DNA of 64,000 nucleotides from Cohnella sp. SGD-V74 (GTDB taxonomy: Bacteria > Bacillota > Bacilli > Paenibacillales > Paenibacillaceae). The DNA lies in assembly GCF_003001675.1 (NCBI RefSeq), contig NZ_PVYW01000002.1, positions 186,001 through 250,000 on the forward strand. Reading direction: 5' to 3'. The translations under genes and the position numbers were made by a program. This document shows, one piece after another, positions 59,095 to 64,000 of the stretch. Under the pieces are notes generated by a model that ran no database searches, was not told the origin of the DNA, and was given only the letters and a program-made list of their open reading frames with translations. The number at the start of each line of letters is the position of its first letter. Within the stretch, counting starts at the first letter, position 1.

Positions 59095-60384
59095 CTACCT
59101 CTTCAGCTCGGCGTCGATTTTGGCGGCCGCGATTTTAAGCGTCTGCTCCGGCGTCTGCTGGCCGTAATTCATCCGTTCGAACTCGCGGATCAGCACCTCC
59201 GTCGTCGACCACTGCCGGACGTGTCTCGGCCAATACTTCACGAAATTGGCGGTGGCGGCATAATCGCTGCGGTATTTCAGCGCGTTGAACGCCTCCCCGC
59301 GAACGACGCGCGTCATGCTCGGGACGTGCCCGGCTTCGGCCCACTTCTCGCCGTGCTCGACCATCCATTTGGCAAAGGTCATGATCGCCTTGCGCTTCTC
59401 ATCGGTCATCCCGTGCTTCGTCGGAACGACCAAGGAATGCGAGTCGCCCCATACTGCGGGCACATCGTATATCGTGGGCAGCGGGACAACTCCGAAATCC
59501 AGGGCCGGGGCATGCTCGAACGCCCCCGTACCCCACATTCCCGTAATCAGCACGGCCGCCTTGCCGTCGTAGAACATTTTGAAGGCGTCGTTGATGTCCG
59601 GGGGAATCAGCTTGCTTGCGTACAGCTCGTGCACGAACTCCAGCGCTCTCAGAGCCTGCGGATTGTCCAGCGTCGCCTTGCTTCCTTGCTCGTCGTAGAA
59701 GGAACCGCCTCCCTCAAGCTGGTTGTACAGGCTCCACCACAGCCATACCGAATCGATCCTCGTACTCGGCTGCGCCAACGGCGCGACATCGGACGGAACG
59801 GCTTCCTGAATGCGCCGAAGAAACGACACGAAGCCGTCCTCGCTCGCGTCCAGAATCGGTTTGTCGGAGGAATCAAGCAGGCCGGCCGCGCTCAGATACT
59901 CCTTGTTGTAATACATGACGAGCGCATGCGTGTCCAGCGGCACCGCATAGGGATGCCCGTCGTACACGACCGATCCCATAATATTGCCGTTGAAGACGCT
60001 CCAGTCGAGTCCGACCTCCTCCGCCGGAACGGACAGATCCTCGATGTAGCCGTTCTGGACGAATTGGGGCAGATTGGTCGCATGGTTAATGGCGACGTCG
60101 GGCGCGTTGCCCGAGAGAATCGCCGTTCTCAAGCGCGAATAATAATCGTCCAGCCTGGAGTTCGTCTGGACGACCAGAACGTCGCTCTGCTCCCGGTTAA
60201 ACCTCTCCACCATCTCGGTCATGAACTGATTGTCCCCGCCGCTGAACGGCGTCCAATATTCGATGCGGATCGCTTGGCCGCTCTTCGTCTGCCGCGGCTC
60301 GGCGTTGTCGGCGGTCGTCGCGCATCCCGCAACGGCCGCCAGCAGTATCGAAACGATGAGCGCGTACAGCGGCTTGACGTTCAT
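59095..60384 (-). CDS. Sugar-binding lipoprotein
   Basis: A 429-residue protein with GGAGG 8 nt before ATG. The signal sequence LYALIVSILLAAVAGC places the lipid-modified Cys at residue 21. The mature chain has IRIEYWTPFSGGDNQFMTEM, GNAPDVAINHATNLPQFVQN, YAVPLDTHALVMYYNKEYLS and FKMFYDGKAAVLITGMWGTG, the family-1 extracellular binding-protein pattern. It lies 10 nt before the kinase gene. Its gap to GH43 is filled largely by a palindromic element. Confidence 0.9.
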   Translation of the reverse strand: MNVKPLYALIVSILLAAVAGCATTADNAEPRQTKSGQAIRIEYWTPFSGGDNQFMTEMVERFNREQSDVLVVQTNSRLDDYYSRLRTAILSGNAPDVAINHATNLPQFVQNGYIEDLSVPAEEVGLDWSVFNGNIMGSVVYDGHPYAVPLDTHALVMYYNKEYLSAAGLLDSSDKPILDASEDGFVSFLRRIQEAVPSDVAPLAQPSTRIDSVWLWWSLYNQLEGGGSFYDEQGSKATLDNPQALRALEFVHELYASKLIPPDINDAFKMFYDGKAAVLITGMWGTGAFEHAPALDFGVVPLPTIYDVPAVWGDSHSLVVPTKHGMTDEKRKAIMTFAKWMVEHGEKWAEAGHVPSMTRVVRGEAFNALKYRSDYAATANFVKYWPRHVRQWSTTEVLIREFERMNYGQQTPEQTLKIAAAKIDAELKR

Positions 60385-60437
60385 AGTCCATTCCTCCAGG
60401 CTTGGCCGCCGGTATCGCGCGGCTCGTTCGGTCGCCC

Positions 60438-60593
60438 CTAGGGCGTGTATGCAACCTCCGAAGATAGCAGATGTTGCCGAATGTTCGTTCCATGCAAGGA
60501 ACTTTTGTGAAGGCGTACCGGAGGTACGTCAAGCAAAAGTGACGCAGCAGGGGATGATAGATGCCCCTGAGCGGGTTTGCATACACGCCCTAA
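60438..60593. repeat. Palindromic MITE-like element, copy 3 (reversed)
   Basis: A 156-bp element in reverse orientation to copy 1. CTAGGGCGTGTATGC (60438-60452) pairs with GCATACACGCCCTAA (60579-60593), 14 of 15 bases. The interior matches copies 1 and 2 closely. Its right end contains the GH43 stop codon (60590-60592). Confidence 0.88.
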
Positions 60594-62359
60594 CGGACGA
60601 GATCCATATAATCGACGGACACGGCGTGTCCGGCTTGTTCGAGTTTCAGTGTAATTTCATTCAGGCCCGCTCGCAAGGGCAGCTTGATCTCCGTGACGGC
60701 AAACTCGTTGCGCCCCGTTGGGCCGGCCTTGATTTTCTTGCGGGCGTCCCCCGCCGCGACCTCGATTGTCAGCTCTTGCCCGGACGGATTTGCAATGGCG
60801 AATTTCGCGATATAGTCTCCTGGCGTCGGCACGAGCACGTTGCCGAAGCGGACCGCGCTTCCCTTGCCGCCCTCCAGCTTGGCGACGCCCCAGCCGGACG
60901 CGAACGGATTGTCCTCGGCCGCGGAATCTCCTTCCGCCTGCGCGTTCTCCGCTTCGTAGCGAGGAATCTCGATGGCCAGCAGCTGCGGGCCGCCGTCTTC
61001 CTCCTGAGCCTCCTGAGCGGTTACGGAAATCTCGTTCATTCCGGAACGAAGCCGGACAGTCGCGTACGCATACCCGGTCTTGCCGTTCTCCGTAACCGAC
61101 AGCTCGACTTCGGCCGCTTCTCCGTCCCCCGCTTCAATCGTCACTCGCGCAGGCTCGCCCGTTTCGTTTCGATAATGCAGCAGCACCGGCGCGCTCGTCT
61201 CCACAGAGGAAGGAATCAAGTCAAACGTCACTCTCCCGCCTTCGCGGACGGCGTGCTCCGTCCGATAGAGACCGTCCGAGGAAGGAACCCCGATCGCCGT
61301 CTCCAGCGAGAGCGGCTTGCCGAACTCCGGCAGCCCGTCGTCGCGCCAGACGACGCGCTGGGCGCGCGCCTTCCGGTTGTTCCAGCCGTCGCTTATGCCG
61401 CTCGTCGCGTGGTAGACGATCCACGTCTCCGTCCCGTCCGGCGAGGCGACGAACGAGTTGTGTCCCGGACCGTAGACGCCTGCTTCTTCGTCCATAGCCA
61501 TCAGCGGAGCTTCCGACTTGCGCCAATTCGCGGCGGAGAGCGGGTCCGCTCCCGGCTCCAGCGTCAGCAGCCCCAGACTGTAGAACGGCGTCCAGCTCCC
61601 CGCGCCGGAGTAGACGATAAACGTTCTGCCGTCCTTCTGCAGAATCGACTGCCCTTCGTGAATATAAGGCGGTCCCCCCGCCCTCTCCCACTCCAGATCG
61701 GGTTCCCCGATCTTCACGCGGGGACCGCTGACCGTCAGCGGATCGCTCATCGGGGCGATGTACGTGTTTTGTTGGACGTTTACGTCGCCTTCCCAGCCCG
61801 ACCATACGAAATAAAGCCGATTCTCCAGTTCCATGACGAGGCCGTCGATCGCCCATTTGTTCGTATCGTCCGTCACTTGTCCCGCGAACGCATACGGACC
61901 GAGCGGATCGTCCGTCTCCGCCTCCAGAGCGTACATCCGGTGATTCTCGTTCGCCCCGTCGTCCGCGGCGAAATAGATGTACCATTTTCCCCGCAAATAT
62001 TGAATCTCGGGCGCCCACAGGTTCGCGGAATACATCGTGTCGACCGGCGGGTACCAGACGACCCTCTTCTCCGCCTGCCTGAAGTCGAGCGTGCGGGATT
62101 TCATCACCATGATGTCGGCGCCGTTGTGCGTGAACGTCATATAATAGTAGCCGTCTCTGTAGACGACGCTCGGATCGGGCGTATCCATATCCGCAAGCGT
62201 ATTCTTGAGCGTGCCTCCGTGACCGGTATATCCGGCGGATACGGCTGAATCGGATCGGTTCATGCTTCCTCCCGTCTGCCAGACGATCGCGCCGACGACG
62301 GCCAGTACCGCCGCGACAGCCGCGATCGTCAGCGCAATCGATTTGCTTCGCAATTTCAT
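60590..62359 (-). CDS. GH43-family glycosidase with C-terminal carbohydrate-binding-like domain
   Basis: A 589-residue protein with GGAGG upstream. The N-terminal hydrophobic segment (IALTIAAVAAVLAVVGAIVW) without clear cleavage site suggests membrane anchoring. The five-bladed propeller has the GH43 acids: DTPDPSVVYRDGYYYM (base Asp), NKWAIDGLVMELENRLYFVW, and YIHEGQSILQKDGRTFIVYS (acid Glu). The C-terminal ~250 residues are beta-rich, with IPRYEAENAQAEG…, CBM6/35-like. Expected substrates are arabino- or xylo-oligosaccharides. Its TAG stop is formed by a repeat arm. Confidence 0.88.
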   Translation of the reverse strand: MKLRSKSIALTIAAVAAVLAVVGAIVWQTGGSMNRSDSAVSAGYTGHGGTLKNTLADMDTPDPSVVYRDGYYYMTFTHNGADIMVMKSRTLDFRQAEKRVVWYPPVDTMYSANLWAPEIQYLRGKWYIYFAADDGANENHRMYALEAETDDPLGPYAFAGQVTDDTNKWAIDGLVMELENRLYFVWSGWEGDVNVQQNTYIAPMSDPLTVSGPRVKIGEPDLEWERAGGPPYIHEGQSILQKDGRTFIVYSGAGSWTPFYSLGLLTLEPGADPLSAANWRKSEAPLMAMDEEAGVYGPGHNSFVASPDGTETWIVYHATSGISDGWNNRKARAQRVVWRDDGLPEFGKPLSLETAIGVPSSDGLYRTEHAVREGGRVTFDLIPSSVETSAPVLLHYRNETGEPARVTIEAGDGEAAEVELSVTENGKTGYAYATVRLRSGMNEISVTAQEAQEEDGGPQLLAIEIPRYEAENAQAEGDSAAEDNPFASGWGVAKLEGGKGSAVRFGNVLVPTPGDYIAKFAIANPSGQELTIEVAAGDARKKIKAGPTGRNEFAVTEIKLPLRAGLNEITLKLEQAGHAVSVDYMDLVR

Positions 62360-62390
62360 CGGCGTTCCTCCACTCGCATTCGAAGACGAT

Positions 62391-63230
62391 TTATTTGACC
62401 GCGCTCTGCGTGATCGCTTTCACGAACGAACGCTGCCCGACGAGAAAGATGAGCAGCATCGGAATCGTAGCGATCGTCGTCATCGCCATCAGCTTGCCGT
62501 AAGCCTGCACATAGCTGCCCTGCGCCATCATCGCGATGCCCCCGGTAATCGTGCGCATCTCGGGCGAGGTCGTGGCGTACAGCGGCCATACGAAATCGTT
62601 GTAAATGCCCATGAACGTAAAAATCCCGAGCGTGACCATGATGGACACCGACGCCGGCATGAGGATTTTCCAATACACCTGCCACTTGTTCGCGCCGTCG
62701 ATGCGGGCCGCTTCCTCGATTTCCTTCGGGAACGAAGAGAAAAACTGCAGCAGCAGGAACACCCCGAACGCTCCGGCCGTATAGGGCAGCACCAGCGCCG
62801 GATACGTGTTGATCAGCCCGAAGGCGTTGAATTCCATGTACATCGGCAAAAAGGTAAGCACGCCCGGAATCATGAGCGAGGCGATGAACATCGACAGCAG
62901 CGTTCGGCGCAGCGGAAGATCCCTCAGACGGGCAAGCGCGTACGCCGCCAAGGAGTCGATGAACAGCACGATCGCGGTGCCGACAGCTCCGACCGACAGC
63001 GAGTTCGTAATCCAGCGCATGATCGGCACGTTCATGAGCTCGCCTTTAATGCCGTCGATATAATTGTCGAGAATCGGTTTCTTCGGAATGAAGTTCATCT
63101 TGCCCGACAGCGCCTCGAAATCGTTCTTCAAGGAAGTCGACAGCATCCAGACGAGCGGCAGGACGAACACGACGGCGACCGCCGCGGCGATCGCGATCAG
63201 GACGAGCGTTCTCAGCTTTCTCGAACTCAT
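62391..63230 (-). CDS. Carbohydrate ABC transporter permease (MalG type)
   Basis: A 279-residue membrane protein: LVLIAIAAAVAVVFVLPLVW at the start, EAARIDGANKWQVYWKILMP as EAA loop, and about six membrane segments. The ATG follows GGAGG (8 nt) and lies 3 nt after the partner permease stop. GH43 follows within 31 nt. Confidence 0.92.
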   Translation of the reverse strand: MSSRKLRTLVLIAIAAAVAVVFVLPLVWMLSTSLKNDFEALSGKMNFIPKKPILDNYIDGIKGELMNVPIMRWITNSLSVGAVGTAIVLFIDSLAAYALARLRDLPLRRTLLSMFIASLMIPGVLTFLPMYMEFNAFGLINTYPALVLPYTAGAFGVFLLLQFFSSFPKEIEEAARIDGANKWQVYWKILMPASVSIMVTLGIFTFMGIYNDFVWPLYATTSPEMRTITGGIAMMAQGSYVQAYGKLMAMTTIATIPMLLIFLVGQRSFVKAITQSAVK

Positions 63231-63233
63231 AGG

Positions 63234-64000
63234 TTACTCCTCCTTCCTGCCGTAGGTCAAGCGATACTGCACGACCGACACGATCATGATCATGACGGCC
63301 ATCAGAATCGCCATCGCCGAAGCGGCACCGATTTCCTTGCGGATGAACGCTTGGTCCAGCACATTCATCAGCAGCACCTTGGACGTATCCCCCGGCCCGC
63401 CCCGCGTGAGCAGGAACGGCTGGGCATAGATGTTGAAGGACGCAATCGTCGACGTGATCATTACGAACAGCATGACCGGACGGATCGAAGGCAGCGTAAC
63501 GCTCGCGAACTTGCGCCAGGAGCCCGCGCCGTCGATCGAGGCGGCCTCGTAGTAATCCTCGGGAACCTGGTTCAGCGCGTTGATGAAAATAATCATGTTA
63601 AACCCGATTGTCCACCACAGCGTCGTCGACACGAGCGCCACCCAGACCCACGGTTCGCTCGTCAGCCACGGAATCGGATCGATGCCGAGCTTGCCGAGCA
63701 TGCTGTTGATCAGCCCCGCGTTCGTGTCGTACATCATCAGCCAGATGACGGCCATGACCGAAGCCGAGACGGCGTAAGGTATGAAATAGACGGTGCGGAA
63801 CCAACTGCGGATTTTGCGCGGCAAGGCGTTAACGAGCAAAGCCAGAGCCAGGCCGATGGCGATCAGCAGCGGCACGGAATACAGGACGAACTGCACCGTC
63901 GCCCATAATCCGCGGACGAACAAGCTGTTCAAGTACGTGCCCGGAGAGAAAATCTCCGCGTAATGGGCAAAGCCTACGAACGGATGGGAGTCGGACAACA
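63234..64000 (-). CDS. Carbohydrate ABC transporter permease (MalF type), N-terminus outside window
   Basis: About 255 residues are visible; the frame is open to the right edge, so the start lies outside. The EAA loop EAASIDGAGSWRKFASVTLP and segments such as LLIAIGLALALLVNALP and FIPYAVSASVMAVIWLMMYD identify the MalF/UgpA type. It ends 3 nt before its MalG-type partner. Confidence 0.9.
   Translation of the reverse strand, partial: LSDSHPFVGFAHYAEIFSPGTYLNSLFVRGLWATVQFVLYSVPLLIAIGLALALLVNALPRKIRSWFRTVYFIPYAVSASVMAVIWLMMYDTNAGLINSMLGKLGIDPIPWLTSEPWVWVALVSTTLWWTIGFNMIIFINALNQVPEDYYEAASIDGAGSWRKFASVTLPSIRPVMLFVMITSTIASFNIYAQPFLLTRGGPGDTSKVLLMNVLDQAFIRKEIGAASAMAILMAVMIMIVSVVQYRLTYGRKEE

Overview
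The window reads as chromosomal DNA of a carbohydrate-degrading, fairly GC-rich member of the Paenibacillaceae (Cohnella or Paenibacillus type). Supporting signs are strong AGGAGG-type ribosome binding sites, frequent GTG/TTG starts, several YesM/YesN-type two-component systems beside lipoprotein sugar-binding proteins, LplB/YtcP-type permeases, AraR-type arabinose control, and many glycoside hydrolases. Most genes lie on the minus strand. No rRNA, tRNA, CRISPR array, integrase or intact transposase was recognised. Product assignments rest on motif reading and recalled family knowledge, not on searches.

Region 1 (1-7.7 kb): a sugar-binding lipoprotein cut by the window edge, preceded in transcription order by a YesN-type regulator, a YesM-type kinase and a second YesN-type regulator. 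Then a CE1-like esterase, a divergent AraC regulator and a decayed carboxylesterase.

Region 2 (8-23.3 kb): a six-gene operon under a LacI-type regulator: binding protein, two permeases, a large GH31 enzyme without a signal peptide, and two secreted GH31 enzymes of 1093 and 1282 residues. The last two match in order, size and sequence features 3-alpha-isomaltosyltransferase (CtsY) and 6-alpha-glucosyltransferase (CtsZ). The likely pathway is extracellular conversion of starch-type glucan to cycloalternan, import, and breakdown inside the cell. Two near-identical palindromes mark probable LacI-type operators.

Region 3 (23.4-36 kb): a 0.8-kb array of about sixteen 50-bp tandem repeats, then a second glycan-utilisation cluster: binding protein, two permeases, a membrane AraC sensor-regulator, an (alpha/alpha)-type enzyme, a sugar isomerase-like protein and a GH105-like hydrolase carrying in-frame tandem repeats.

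Region 4 (36-45.9 kb): a Gly-Pro-rich protein, a short VTT-type membrane protein, an ECF sigma/anti-sigma pair, two coupled small secreted or Ig-like proteins, the araR-araD-araB arabinose genes with two AraR boxes, a small protein, a YcxB-like protein and an Rpn-type nuclease.

Region 5 (45.9-55.5 kb): glucose-1-phosphate cytidylyltransferase with a ThDP enzyme (possible branched CDP-sugar chemistry), an unusual acidic protein with tandem Tyr-x-x-Ile repeats, nested palindromic elements, a lone allantoinase-like gene, a SulP transporter, an ArsR regulator and CorA.

Region 6 (55.6-64 kb): a third transport/sensing cluster: two permeases (one cut by the window edge), GH43, binding protein, YesM kinase, YesN regulator. 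A 156-bp palindromic element separates GH43 from the binding protein. The same element lies after araB, another copy is in the nested locus at 50.3 kb, and one isolated arm is at 44.2 kb; in two copies the arm supplies the stop codon of the neighbouring gene.
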